In this document: in pieces, positions 35,434 to 44,119 of the stretch
Layout: every line of letters starts with the position of its first letter
How positions within the stretch are numbered: position 1 is the first letter of the stretch
Assembly (NCBI GenBank): GCA_903909215.1
Contig: CAIVUX010000024.1
Location: 1-64,000, forward strand
Reading direction: 5' to 3'
DNA: 64,000 nt
From: an uncultured Ferrovum sp.
GTDB taxonomy: Bacteria; Pseudomonadota; Gammaproteobacteria; Burkholderiales; Ferrovaceae
Translations under genes and position numbers: made by a program
The notes under the pieces: generated by a model
Told to the model about the DNA's origin: nothing
What the model saw: only the letters and a program-made list of their open reading frames with translations
The model's database searches: none

Positions 35434-36756
35434 TTAAGAGGTACCGAGCGATTCTAAGCGAATGCGGGTAATAGCGCCGGCAATACTGTCCAGCGCCTCA
35501 ATTTTCACTATCGCTTGATCAATTTGTTTTTCTATCGTGCGATGGGTCAGCATAATCACATCCACGCGTTCCTCCCCGGCTACGGGCTCCCGCTGCAGCA
35601 TGGCTTCAATGGAGATGCCCAGATCCGCCAAAATGCGTGTGATATCCGCTAAAACGCCAGGGCGATCAAGGGCGCGCATGCGCAAGTAGTAAGAGGTTTC
35701 CACCTCCGCTACCGGCAGAATAGGGTCATTGCGCAGCTGATCGGGCTGGAAAGCCAAATGGGGTACGCGGTTGCCGGGGTCCGAAGTGGCCATGCGGGTA
35801 ATATCCACCAAATCGGCAATCACGGAAGACCCGGTGGGCTCAGCGCCCGCACCGGCACCGTAATAGAGGGTTTGGCCTGCCGCATCAGCCTTCACCAACA
35901 CCGCATTCATGACGCCATCTACATTTGCGATTAACCGTTTCTCCGGAATCAACGTGGGGTGCACGCGCAGCTCAATGCCTTTGGGCGTGCGGCGCGTTAT
36001 ACCCAGCAACTTAATGCGATAGCCAAACTCTTCTGCGTAGGCAATGTCTTGTGCCGTGAGCTTGGAAATACCTTCGGTGTATACCCGATCAAATTGCATG
36101 GGAATACCAAAGGCAATGGAGGCCATAATGGTGAGCTTATGGGCTGCATCAATGCCCTCAATATCAAAGGTGGGGTCGGATTCTGCATAACCCAAAGCCT
36201 GTGCTTCCTTAAGGGCGTCCGCAAAACCAGCGCCTTCATCGCGCATTCTGGTCAGGATAAAATTACTGGTGCCATTGATGATTCCGGCTATCCATTCAAT
36301 TCGATTGGCCGTCAACCCTTCGCGCAGCGCCTTGATAATGGGAATGCCGCCTGCCACAGCCGCTTCGAAAGCCACCATTACACCCTTCTCGTGCGCGGCC
36401 TTAAAAATTTCATTGCCATGCAAAGCCAGCAACGCCTTGTTGGCGGTGACCACATGCTTTCCGTTGGCAATGGCTTGCAACACCAATTCCCGTGCCGGAT
36501 GAATGCCGCCCATAAGTTCGGCCACAATATCCACATCGGGCGAGCCCACAACGTCAGCCGGGTTGGTGGTAAGCGTAATGCCAGAGCCGGTTTTTTTTAC
36601 AGCCGCCTCTAAGTCAGATTCTCGTACAGCCGCCATGGTCACTTTAATTTCGCGACCTGCACGCCGGGCGATTTCTTCACGGTTGCGGTTTAGGATGGTA
36701 AAAGTCCCCCCTCCCACCACACCTAACCCCAGCAAACCCACCTGTATTGGCTTCAT
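35434..36756 (-). CDS. hom: Homoserine dehydrogenase
   Basis: Reduces aspartate semialdehyde to homoserine, the branch point to threonine and methionine. The 440-residue protein has the NAD(P) motif VGLLGLGVVGGGTFTIL, the catalytic region GIINGTSNFILTRM (about 180), AHKLTIMASIAFG, and a C-terminal ACT domain beginning YYLRMRALDRPGVLADIT (about 350) that normally senses threonine. Length is standard for the monofunctional enzyme. Cotranscribed with thrC. Confidence 0.97.
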   Translation of the reverse strand: MKPIQVGLLGLGVVGGGTFTILNRNREEIARRAGREIKVTMAAVRESDLEAAVKKTGSGITLTTNPADVVGSPDVDIVAELMGGIHPARELVLQAIANGKHVVTANKALLALHGNEIFKAAHEKGVMVAFEAAVAGGIPIIKALREGLTANRIEWIAGIINGTSNFILTRMRDEGAGFADALKEAQALGYAESDPTFDIEGIDAAHKLTIMASIAFGIPMQFDRVYTEGISKLTAQDIAYAEEFGYRIKLLGITRRTPKGIELRVHPTLIPEKRLIANVDGVMNAVLVKADAAGQTLYYGAGAGAEPTGSSVIADLVDITRMATSDPGNRVPHLAFQPDQLRNDPILPVAEVETSYYLRMRALDRPGVLADITRILADLGISIEAMLQREPVAGEERVDVIMLTHRTIEKQIDQAIVKIEALDSIAGAITRIRLESLGTS

Positions 36757-36849
36757 ATCACCCTATCCTTGAAAAACACGTCCCAAAACCCACAGGATGC
36801 AGATTTGGTGCCGTACAAAAGGTATAATTTTACCCGAACGGAGCCCCCT

Positions 36850-37218
36850 ATGAAACTCATCAATCACACCCCCGATTTTGACTACGCCCTCACAGGCCAT
36901 GGGCCGGGCTTTGTCATGCTCAACAAAGAGCGGGTGGAAGCCAGTTTGGTGGTGAGCCCCACTCAGATTTTGACCAGTTGGGCCAGTCATTTTGAAGCGT
37001 TAACAGAGGATGATTTTGCGCGGCTATTGGTGCTTAAACCAGAGTTAGTCCTATTGGGTACCGGCTCTGTCTTCCGCTTTCCTCGCCCCGCTCTAACCCG
37101 GCCTTTGGTAGAAGCCGGTATCGGCCTTGAGGTGATGGACACGCAGGCTGCCTGTCGCACCTACAGTGTATTGGCCAGCGAAGGGCGCCACGTAGTGGCC
37201 GCCCTGATTATTCCCTAA
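36850..37218 (+). CDS. Mth938/DUF498 domain protein
   Basis: A small protein of 122 residues of the Mth938-like fold (NDUFAF3-related) with the motif PELVLLGTGSVFRFP and IGLEVMDTQAACRTYSVLASEGR. Human NDUFAF3 assists complex I assembly; the bacterial role is not settled. GGAG six bases before the ATG at 36850 fixes the start; the open frame upstream is not family-like. A TATAAT box at 36823-36828 suggests its own promoter between the divergent hom gene and this one. Convergent four-base overlap with the deacetylase-like gene. Confidence 0.88.
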   Translation: MKLINHTPDFDYALTGHGPGFVMLNKERVEASLVVSPTQILTSWASHFEALTEDDFARLLVLKPELVLLGTGSVFRFPRPALTRPLVEAGIGLEVMDTQAACRTYSVLASEGRHVVAALIIP

Positions 37219-38141
37219 AGCCCCATCAGTACGCGCAGATGTTCTGTGACACTGCGCCCCAAGGCGTCGGTGTTGTATCCGCCCTCCAAGGTAGACACCA
37301 TACGACCCTCACAATGGCGTTCAGCCAAGGCCACCATTTCCGCCGTTACCCAAGCATAATCTGCTTCCACCAAGCGCAAATGCGCAAGAGGGTCTTCGCG
37401 GTGCGCATCAAAACCCGCAGAGATCATTACCAGTTGCGGTTGAAACGCGTCAAAGGCGGGCAGGCAACGGGTAGCAATGGCTTCGCGAAACTCAGCGCCG
37501 CCACTCCCTGCGCTTAAGGGAATATTAATGATATGGTCGCTCACTGTGTCGGCCCCTTGATAGGGGTAGAAAGGGTGCTGAAATGTAGAGCAAAACAAAA
37601 CGCGCTCATCGTTTTTGAAAATATCTTCAGTACCGTTTCCGTGATGCACGTCGAAGTCTAGGATGGCAATGCGCTCTAACCCATACTGCTCCATGGCATG
37701 CGCGGCCCCTACGGCGATGTTATTAAAAAAGCAAAAACCCATGGGCCGATCATGCTCGGCGTGGTGCCCGGGTGGGCGCACTCCACAAAATGCATTCTTA
37801 GTCTGACCACGCATCACCAAATCTACTGCCATGACCACGGCCCCCGCAGCCACTAGGGCAGCCGAGAGCGTGTTGGGGTTCATGGCCGTATCGGGATCTA
37901 AGTGAACAATGCCACGTTGAGGTGCGCTGGAAAAAATGCGTTCCACATGGTGTTCTGAATGCACGCGCTCTAATTGCTTGCGGCTGGCCACTGGGGCATC
38001 CCTACAATCGAGATATTGCATTAAGCCTGCAGCAATCAAGCGATCATTAATAGCGGCCAGGCGCTCAGGCGCCTCAGGGTGGAATTCACCCATATCATGT
38101 TTGAAACAATTTTGATGTGTAATAAAGGCTGTGTGGATCAT
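37215..38141 (-). CDS. Histone deacetylase family amidohydrolase
   Basis: Zinc amidohydrolase of the arginase/deacetylase superfamily, 308 residues. RPPGHHAEHDRPMGFCFFNN (about 123-142), ILDFDVHHGNGTED with the Asp-X-His zinc pair (about 172) and SAGFDAHREDPLAHL with the third Asp are all intact. Bacterial members deacetylate acetylpolyamines, acetoin-pathway proteins or related amides; the substrate is unresolved. It is divergent from a Pat-type protein acetyltransferase gene 46 bases away, so a role in reversing protein acetylation is an attractive but untested idea. Confidence 0.93.
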   Translation of the reverse strand: MIHTAFITHQNCFKHDMGEFHPEAPERLAAINDRLIAAGLMQYLDCRDAPVASRKQLERVHSEHHVERIFSSAPQRGIVHLDPDTAMNPNTLSAALVAAGAVVMAVDLVMRGQTKNAFCGVRPPGHHAEHDRPMGFCFFNNIAVGAAHAMEQYGLERIAILDFDVHHGNGTEDIFKNDERVLFCSTFQHPFYPYQGADTVSDHIINIPLSAGSGGAEFREAIATRCLPAFDAFQPQLVMISAGFDAHREDPLAHLRLVEADYAWVTAEMVALAERHCEGRMVSTLEGGYNTDALGRSVTEHLRVLMGL

Positions 38142-38187
38142 TTTGCCAGTGGTGCGTTGTCTTTTTTAGGTTCAAACTGAATAGATT

Positions 38188-40647
38188 ATGAAGCCCCATT
38201 ATCTGACGCCTTTCTTTGCCCCGCAATCTATTGCCATTGTAGGAGCCAGTGACAATCCGCATTCCGTAGGCGGGCAGGTGTTAAGCAACCTAAAAGCCAG
38301 TGGATTTCGCGGTACGCTCTACCCGGTTCACCTCGCTAACGAACAAGTTCAAGGACTCACGGCCTATCCTACCCTAGAAGCCATTGGCCAACCGGTAGAT
38401 TTGGTCATGCTGGCCACTCCCGCCGCAGGAATCCCCGATTTAATCGACCAATGTGGGGCTTTGGGCTATCGTGCGGTCGTTGTGCTCTCCACCGGCTTTA
38501 GCGAGGCCGGTCTTGAGGGGGCGCAACTGGAAGCAGACATGGTGGCGCGCGGTCGCCGTCATGGGGTGCGTATTTTGGGGCCCAATTGCTTAGGGATTAT
38601 GCGCCCCGCCATTGGCCTCTCCCCTCCTTTTGTGAAAGCGGGCGGCGTGGCCCTGGTGTCACAATCCACGGCCCTATCCAGCGGCATTCTGGATTGGGCT
38701 TCGGGCAATGAGATTGGGCTCTCTACAGTGGTGTCTGTGGGCAACTCTGCTGATATCGACTTTTCTGAGATTGTTGATTTTTTAGTGTCCGATACCCAGA
38801 CGCTCAGCATCTTGGTGTTCTTAGAGCGCGTAGAAAATTCACGTACATTTATGAGTGCTTTGCGCGAAGCGGCTCGTGTAAAACCCGTGATTGTATTGAA
38901 AGCCGATCGGCGGGGCGGCCAATTGGTGCAAGAAGAAATTTCAGCTGCGAACGCAGATCAAAGCGATGCTATTTTTGATGCGGCCTTGCGTCGGGCTGGG
39001 GTGGTGCGGGTACGCACGCTGACGCAATTATTTTCAGCAGCCCGTGCCTGCGCGGTCCGCTTTCGCAAAAGCGGTCCTCGCTTAGCCATTATTTCCAATG
39101 GTGAAGGTCCGGGTGCATTGGCCGCGGATCAAGCATCAGATGATCACATTCCCTTGGCTCAATTATCTGCCAACACTATTGCCGCACTCAATACAATCAT
39201 GCCCGCAGGTTGGCAGGGAATGAACCCATTAGACGTGGGCAACGGTGCAGGTGCTGAGACTTACCGCAAGGTGGCGACGGCGGTACTGTCAGACCCCGCT
39301 GTGGACAGTTTATTGGTCATGTTGACTCCGCAAATCTATGCGCAGCCTACAGCTACTGCAGAGGCTATGGTGGAACTGACCAAGGTCACCGGGAAGCCCT
39401 TAATGGGTTGTTGGATGGGTGATCGCCAAGTGGTACAAGGGCGCATCACCATGTCAGCCGCCCAATTACCCAATTTCCGCACACCTGAATCGGCGGTAGA
39501 TGCCATCAGTTATGTCAGCGTGTATCACCGCAATCAACAAATGTTGTTTCAAACGCCGCCGCCGGTGACCTATGAAAAACCACCACAACTCATCACAGCC
39601 AAAGAAGTTATTGCTCCGGCTTTAAAAAGCGGGCAACTGCAGTTGGGCGATCGAGACGTAGAAAAGCTATTCTTCACCTTTCACATTCCCTACCGAGCGG
39701 GCGTTCCCTTACCACCTATTCTGGGGCGACAGCTAGAACGACGGGTCATTAAGATGGGGATGGTTCGCGATCAAGCTCTAGGGCCTTGCTTATTTATAGG
39801 CCCTGCAGGCATCGCCGCCGAACTACCCAAAGCCATCGCCTACGCCCTGCCACCGTTAAACGCCTTTCTGGCCAATGAACTCATTGAGCGCAGTACAATC
39901 GCTCCATTATTGGCTCAACGCGGTGATGTTCGCGCCATTGATCACGATGCGTTGGTCGCAGTATTGCTGCGTCTATCAGAAATGGCCTGCGAAATGCCCG
40001 AGGTGGCAGATGTGCAAATGGTGGTTCTGCTAACCCCCACAGAGCCGGTTGAGATTACCGAAGCTCAAATCACGCTCACCAATACCCCTATACCCAAGAC
40101 CCGTTACGGCCATATGGCGGTGCATCCCTACCCTGCAGATTTGGTAAAGACCATCACCTTAGCTAACGGAACCGAAGTTATCCTGCGCCCCATTCGCCCA
40201 GAAGATGCAGTAATGGAACAAAATTTTGTTCGCGCATTGTCAGAAGACAGTCGCTATTACCGTTTTATGGATGTATTGCGCGAATTACCGAAAGCCATGT
40301 TGGCGCGCTTCACGCAATTGGATTATCAGCGCGAAATGGCTATTGTGGCCATAACCGGTCACGGTGAAGAAGAAAAACAAATTGGTGTGGCCCGTTACAA
40401 CTCCAACCCAGATGGCGAATCCTGTGAATTTGCTTTGGTGATTGCCGATAACTGGCAAGGGCAGCGTTTGGGAAAAACCATGATGGGATATTTGATGCAG
40501 ATTGCCAAAGACCGCGGTCTTAAAATGATGGAAGGTGAGGTGTTGGCTGCCAATTCCAACATGCTGCGCCTCATGGGTTCTTTGGGCTTTACCTCTAAGA
40601 CCGCAGCAGAAGATCCAGCCATCCGTGAAGTGACTGCTATCTTATAA
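38188..40647 (+). CDS. Pat/PatZ-type protein lysine acetyltransferase (acyl-CoA synthetase-like plus GNAT)
   Basis: An 819-residue protein. Residues 5-130 are a CoA-binding domain (SIAIVGASDNPHSVGGQVL), 145-440 two succinyl-CoA ligase-like domains (ALVSQSTALSSGILDWA, ISNGEGPGALAADQASDD), and 650-800 a GNAT domain (LRPIRPEDAVMEQNF, ADNWQGQRLGKTMMGYLMQI). This architecture acetylates and inactivates enzymes such as acetyl-CoA synthetase. The ATP-grasp part between them looks shortened by roughly 70 residues: the text passes from FHIPYRAGVPLP directly to MVRDQALGPCLFIGPAG, without the usual phosphate-binding half. Acid-CoA ligase activity is therefore unlikely. Divergent from the deacetylase-like gene. 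Confidence 0.9.
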   Translation: MKPHYLTPFFAPQSIAIVGASDNPHSVGGQVLSNLKASGFRGTLYPVHLANEQVQGLTAYPTLEAIGQPVDLVMLATPAAGIPDLIDQCGALGYRAVVVLSTGFSEAGLEGAQLEADMVARGRRHGVRILGPNCLGIMRPAIGLSPPFVKAGGVALVSQSTALSSGILDWASGNEIGLSTVVSVGNSADIDFSEIVDFLVSDTQTLSILVFLERVENSRTFMSALREAARVKPVIVLKADRRGGQLVQEEISAANADQSDAIFDAALRRAGVVRVRTLTQLFSAARACAVRFRKSGPRLAIISNGEGPGALAADQASDDHIPLAQLSANTIAALNTIMPAGWQGMNPLDVGNGAGAETYRKVATAVLSDPAVDSLLVMLTPQIYAQPTATAEAMVELTKVTGKPLMGCWMGDRQVVQGRITMSAAQLPNFRTPESAVDAISYVSVYHRNQQMLFQTPPPVTYEKPPQLITAKEVIAPALKSGQLQLGDRDVEKLFFTFHIPYRAGVPLPPILGRQLERRVIKMGMVRDQALGPCLFIGPAGIAAELPKAIAYALPPLNAFLANELIERSTIAPLLAQRGDVRAIDHDALVAVLLRLSEMACEMPEVADVQMVVLLTPTEPVEITEAQITLTNTPIPKTRYGHMAVHPYPADLVKTITLANGTEVILRPIRPEDAVMEQNFVRALSEDSRYYRFMDVLRELPKAMLARFTQLDYQREMAIVAITGHGEEEKQIGVARYNSNPDGESCEFALVIADNWQGQRLGKTMMGYLMQIAKDRGLKMMEGEVLAANSNMLRLMGSLGFTSKTAAEDPAIREVTAIL

Positions 40648-40678
40648 AACTTTTAGACCCGCTGCGCAAAAGCGTCGT

Positions 40679-41272
40679 TTATGGTTTTAATGCCGGCATT
40701 ACGGTACGCGGATCCACCGGCTTTCCCAGATGGCGAATTTCAAAATGCAGCAAACCGGTGTCGCCTGAACCCATCTCAGCAATCTTTTCGCCACGAATAA
40801 CTTCTTGCCCTTCTTTGACCAAAATTTTACTGTTGTTGGCATAGACACTTAAGTAGTTAGGTCCGTGCTTAATCACCACCATTTGGCCGTAGCTCTTTAA
40901 GCTGTCGCCCACGTATGTCACCACACCGGCCGCCGCTGCATGTACCGCTTCACCATTACCCCCTGAGAGCTCTACTCCTTTACCGGATACGGAGAACAAG
41001 GTGGGGTGCGGATGGGCCACAGGCCATACCCAATGAATGGTTTCTTCAGTAGGAATTGCAGGTGCCTCGGGTTGTGGCGTGGCTGCCTTTGGCGCTGCCT
41101 CATTGGGCGGCACTGCAGTCGCGCCCGGCTTTACCTTGGCTGCAGCAGGTTTGGTCTCCGTGGGTTTGGTCTGATCAGAGCGATTGGAAATAGGAGCGGG
41201 CCGCGTGGCGGCACAACTGGCCAGTAACACCATAGTGCAGAGCCATAACAAACGTTGCAAAAATGAATTCAT
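40679..41272 (-). CDS. nlpD: NlpD-like M23/LytM-domain lipoprotein
   Basis: Outer-membrane lipoprotein (lipobox VLLASC, Cys about 20) of 197 residues. A Pro/Ala/Lys-rich linker (about 25-80) leads to a LytM domain with [37 protein letters not shown] and [15 protein letters not shown]. The first zinc ligand of active M23 peptidases is replaced, as in NlpD, which activates the AmiC amidase rather than cutting peptidoglycan itself. The LysM domain usual in NlpD is missing. Position after pcm with a four-base overlap (surE-pcm-nlpD) supports the name. rpoS, which often follows, is not present. Confidence 0.86.
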   Translation of the reverse strand: MNSFLQRLLWLCTMVLLASCAATRPAPISNRSDQTKPTETKPAAAKVKPGATAVPPNEAAPKAATPQPEAPAIPTEETIHWVWPVAHPHPTLFSVSGKGVELSGGNGEAVHAAAAGVVTYVGDSLKSYGQMVVIKHGPNYLSVYANNSKILVKEGQEVIRGEKIAEMGSGDTGLLHFEIRHLGKPVDPRTVMPALKP

Positions 41273-41925
41273 GCCGTGCTTTCCTTCAGCGGAACAAACT
41301 TAACGTCTTCTATGACGGTTTCGCGCCACGCCCCATCCACACGTTCTACCACCAGCAATTGTTGGCGCGTGACCCCAACCGGGATAACCAATCGTCCTTC
41401 AGGAGTTAATTGCTCTAGCAAAGCGATGGGAATTTGTGGCGCAGCAGCGGCCACCACAATGGCGTCAAAGGGGGCGGCCTCGGGCAGCCCCAATCCACCA
41501 TCCGTATGCTTGAGGCGTAAATTTTGAATGCGCATGGGCCATAACCGTGCGCGGGTTTTTTCTAATAACTGCCCCAAGCGCTCCACTGAATACACTTCTT
41601 TGGCCACACGTGCCAATACAGCGGCTTGATAGCCGCAACCGGTACCCACTTCTAAAACCTTTCCCAAGGGTTTTCCATGACGCAGCAATTCAATCATGCG
41701 CGCCACAATATAAGGCGCTGAAATGGTTTGGCCAAAACCAATGGGCAGCGCTGTTTCTTCGTAGGCGCGGCTGGCAATAGCCTCATCCACAAAGGCATGG
41801 CGATGCACAGTCCCCATGGCGGCAAGCACCACCTCATCCTTAATACCATTGGAGCGCAAATGGTCCACCATGCGCGCGCGCGTGCGATCGGAGGTCATGC
41901 CTGTTCCGGAAAGTGCTAAAGCCAT
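41269..41925 (-). CDS. pcm: Protein-L-isoaspartate O-methyltransferase
   Basis: S-adenosylmethionine enzyme that starts the repair of isoaspartyl residues in damaged proteins. The 218-residue protein has [40 protein letters not shown], the SAM-binding [15 protein letters not shown] (about 91) and [18 protein letters not shown]. Length is standard. It lies two bases after surE and overlaps nlpD. Confidence 0.96.
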   Translation of the reverse strand: MALALSGTGMTSDRTRARMVDHLRSNGIKDEVVLAAMGTVHRHAFVDEAIASRAYEETALPIGFGQTISAPYIVARMIELLRHGKPLGKVLEVGTGCGYQAAVLARVAKEVYSVERLGQLLEKTRARLWPMRIQNLRLKHTDGGLGLPEAAPFDAIVVAAAAPQIPIALLEQLTPEGRLVIPVGVTRQQLLVVERVDGAWRETVIEDVKFVPLKESTA

Positions 41926-41927
41926 TT

Positions 41928-42671
41928 TTAATCAGCCAGCCAATGCGACACAACATCCAACTGTTGGTAGTGGGTAAGATCCACTTGAAGCGGGGTAATA
42001 GAGACAAAGCCTGTGGCGACCGCACCAAAATCAGTGCCCTCGCCTGCATCAGCAGCAGGGCCTGCGGCACCCACCCAGTACACGGTTTCGCCACGTGGAT
42101 TAATGGTTTTAATAACCGGCTCTGCCTTATGGCGACGCCCCAAACGGGTCACCTTCATACCTTTCAATGCGCCCTGTGGTACATCAGGCACGTTCACATT
42201 TAATAAGGTGGCTTGTTTAAGCGGGTTTTTCTGTATGCGACGCACCAAAGTGGCCACAACCTCAGCAGCGGTTTCAAAATGATGGCTGTCTCGTGTTACC
42301 AAAGACACGGCAATGGAAGGAATGCCCAACAGATAACCTTCGGTGGCAGCAGCAACCGTGCCTGAGTAAATGGTGTCATCGCCCATATTGGCCCCATGGT
42401 TAATGCCTGAAACAATAATGTCTGGTGAAACGTCTAATAAGCCTGTTACAGCCATATGCACGCAGTCGGTGGGGGTGCCATTAACACGGTAAAACCCATT
42501 GGGTGCACGACGGACCATCAAGGGCCGGTCCAGTGTCAACGAATTACTGGCACCGCTGCGCTCAGCATCGGGGGCCACCACAGTCACGGTTCCAAGCGCC
42601 GACAACACCTCGGCCAATACAGTCAAACCCTGAGAAAAATAACCATCATCATTGCTTAATAAAATATGCAT
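41928..42671 (-). CDS. surE: 5'/3'-nucleotidase and exopolyphosphatase SurE
   Basis: Metal-dependent nucleoside monophosphate phosphatase of 247 residues. [20 protein letters not shown] holds the metal-binding Asp pair, [29 protein letters not shown] and [20 protein letters not shown] complete the active site. First gene of surE-pcm-nlpD, a stationary-phase survival cluster; lpdA lies just upstream on the same strand with a 15-base gap. Confidence 0.97.
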   Translation of the reverse strand: MHILLSNDDGYFSQGLTVLAEVLSALGTVTVVAPDAERSGASNSLTLDRPLMVRRAPNGFYRVNGTPTDCVHMAVTGLLDVSPDIIVSGINHGANMGDDTIYSGTVAAATEGYLLGIPSIAVSLVTRDSHHFETAAEVVATLVRRIQKNPLKQATLLNVNVPDVPQGALKGMKVTRLGRRHKAEPVIKTINPRGETVYWVGAAGPAADAGEGTDFGAVATGFVSITPLQVDLTHYQQLDVVSHWLAD

Positions 42672-42686
42672 TACACGCTCAATTAT

Positions 42687-44114
42687 TTATTTTTTAGGGG
42701 GAAGGTCTGTGCACACACCCTCATACAATTCAGCCGCCATACCAATGGATTCGCCCAAGGTGGGGTGTGGGTGAATGGTCTTGCCAATATCGCCAGCCTC
42801 ACACCCCATCTCAATGGCCAAACATATTTCGCTGATAAGGTCCCCTGCATGCGTTCCCACGATGCCGCCGCCAATCACGCGGTGCGTTTCTTCGTCGAAC
42901 AGTAGTTTGGTGAAGCCTTCATCCCGACCGTTGGCAATGGCACGCCCAGATGCCGCCCAAGGAAACACGGCCTTGCCATAACGCAGGCCTTGCGCGCGTG
43001 CTTCATCTTCCGTAACTCCCGCCCAAGCCACCTCAGGATCTGTGTAAGCCACGGATGGAATTTGGCGAGCATCCATAAATCTGCGCCGGCCTTCCACTGC
43101 TTCAGCGGCTACATGCCCTTCGTGAACCGCCTTATGGGCCAACATGGGCTGACCAACGATATCGCCGATGGCATAAATGTGCGGCACGTTGGTGCGCTGT
43201 TGGCGGTCTACGGCAATAAATCCTCGCTCATCCACTGCAACACCCGCCAGCTCAGCACTGATATGTTGTCCATTGGGACGGCGACCCACGGCCACCAGTA
43301 CCAAGTCATAACGTTCGGGGGCTGCGGGGGCCTGTTCGCCAGCAAAGGAAACGTAGACGCCATCTGGCCGGGCTTCTGCTGCAACCGTTTTGGTTTTTAA
43401 CATGACCTTGTTAAAGCGCTTAGCGTTCTTCTTTTCCCATACCTTTACCAAGTCACGATCGGCCCCAGCCATGAGACCATCCATCATCTCCACCACATCA
43501 ATTTTAGCCCCCAGGGTGGAATAGACTGTGGCCATCTCCAGGCCAATAATCCCGCCGCCGATCACCAACATGCGCCCAGGCATTTGCGGTAACTCCAATG
43601 CGCCCGTGGAATCCACTACGCGCGGATCATCAGGCATAAACGGCAGCTTCACCGCTTGCGAGCCCGCGGCAATAATAGCTTTGGCAAATTGAATGGCTTG
43701 ATTTTTTCCATCAGGCAACGTCACCTCCATGTGATGGGGGTCGATAAAACGACCGCTGCCCTGCACTACAGTCACTTTTCGACCCTTGGCCATCATGGCC
43801 AAGCCGCCGGTGAGCTTGCTGACCACCTGGGTTTTCCACCCCCGCAGTTTGTCTAAATCAATTTGGGGGGCACTAAAACTTACGCCATGAGCGGCTAATG
43901 CTTGCGCTTCTTCTGTTACCCCCGCCACATGCAGCAATGCTTTAGAAGGAATGCAGCCCACATTTAGACACACACCACCTAAGGTGGGATAGCGTTCCAC
44001 CAAGATGACTTTCATGCCCAAATCGGCTGCACGAAACGCCGCTGAATAACCACCCGGACCGGCACCCAACACCAGCACGTCACATTCAAGCAAAAGATTG
44101 TCGGACATGGCCAT
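42687..44114 (-). CDS. lpdA: Dihydrolipoamide dehydrogenase (E3)
   Basis: FAD enzyme of 475 residues that reoxidises the lipoyl groups of 2-oxoacid dehydrogenases with NAD. FAD motif VLVLGAGPGGYSAAFRAADL, redox disulfide GGVCLNVGCIPSKALLH (about 46), NAD motif VIGGGIIGLEMATVYSTLG, and catalytic His-Glu in HPHPTLGESIGMA. No N-terminal lipoyl domain. The start at 44114 follows AAGGA. It is five bases after aceF, so it most likely serves pyruvate dehydrogenase. Confidence 0.97.
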   Translation of the reverse strand: MAMSDNLLLECDVLVLGAGPGGYSAAFRAADLGMKVILVERYPTLGGVCLNVGCIPSKALLHVAGVTEEAQALAAHGVSFSAPQIDLDKLRGWKTQVVSKLTGGLAMMAKGRKVTVVQGSGRFIDPHHMEVTLPDGKNQAIQFAKAIIAAGSQAVKLPFMPDDPRVVDSTGALELPQMPGRMLVIGGGIIGLEMATVYSTLGAKIDVVEMMDGLMAGADRDLVKVWEKKNAKRFNKVMLKTKTVAAEARPDGVYVSFAGEQAPAAPERYDLVLVAVGRRPNGQHISAELAGVAVDERGFIAVDRQQRTNVPHIYAIGDIVGQPMLAHKAVHEGHVAAEAVEGRRRFMDARQIPSVAYTDPEVAWAGVTEDEARAQGLRYGKAVFPWAASGRAIANGRDEGFTKLLFDEETHRVIGGGIVGTHAGDLISEICLAIEMGCEAGDIGKTIHPHPTLGESIGMAAELYEGVCTDLPPKK

Positions 44115-44119
44115 AATCC

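Noticed and set aside
35959-36612. A 217-codon open frame opposite hom
   Set aside because: It lies entirely antisense to a well-conserved homoserine dehydrogenase gene and shows no domain or ribosome site.
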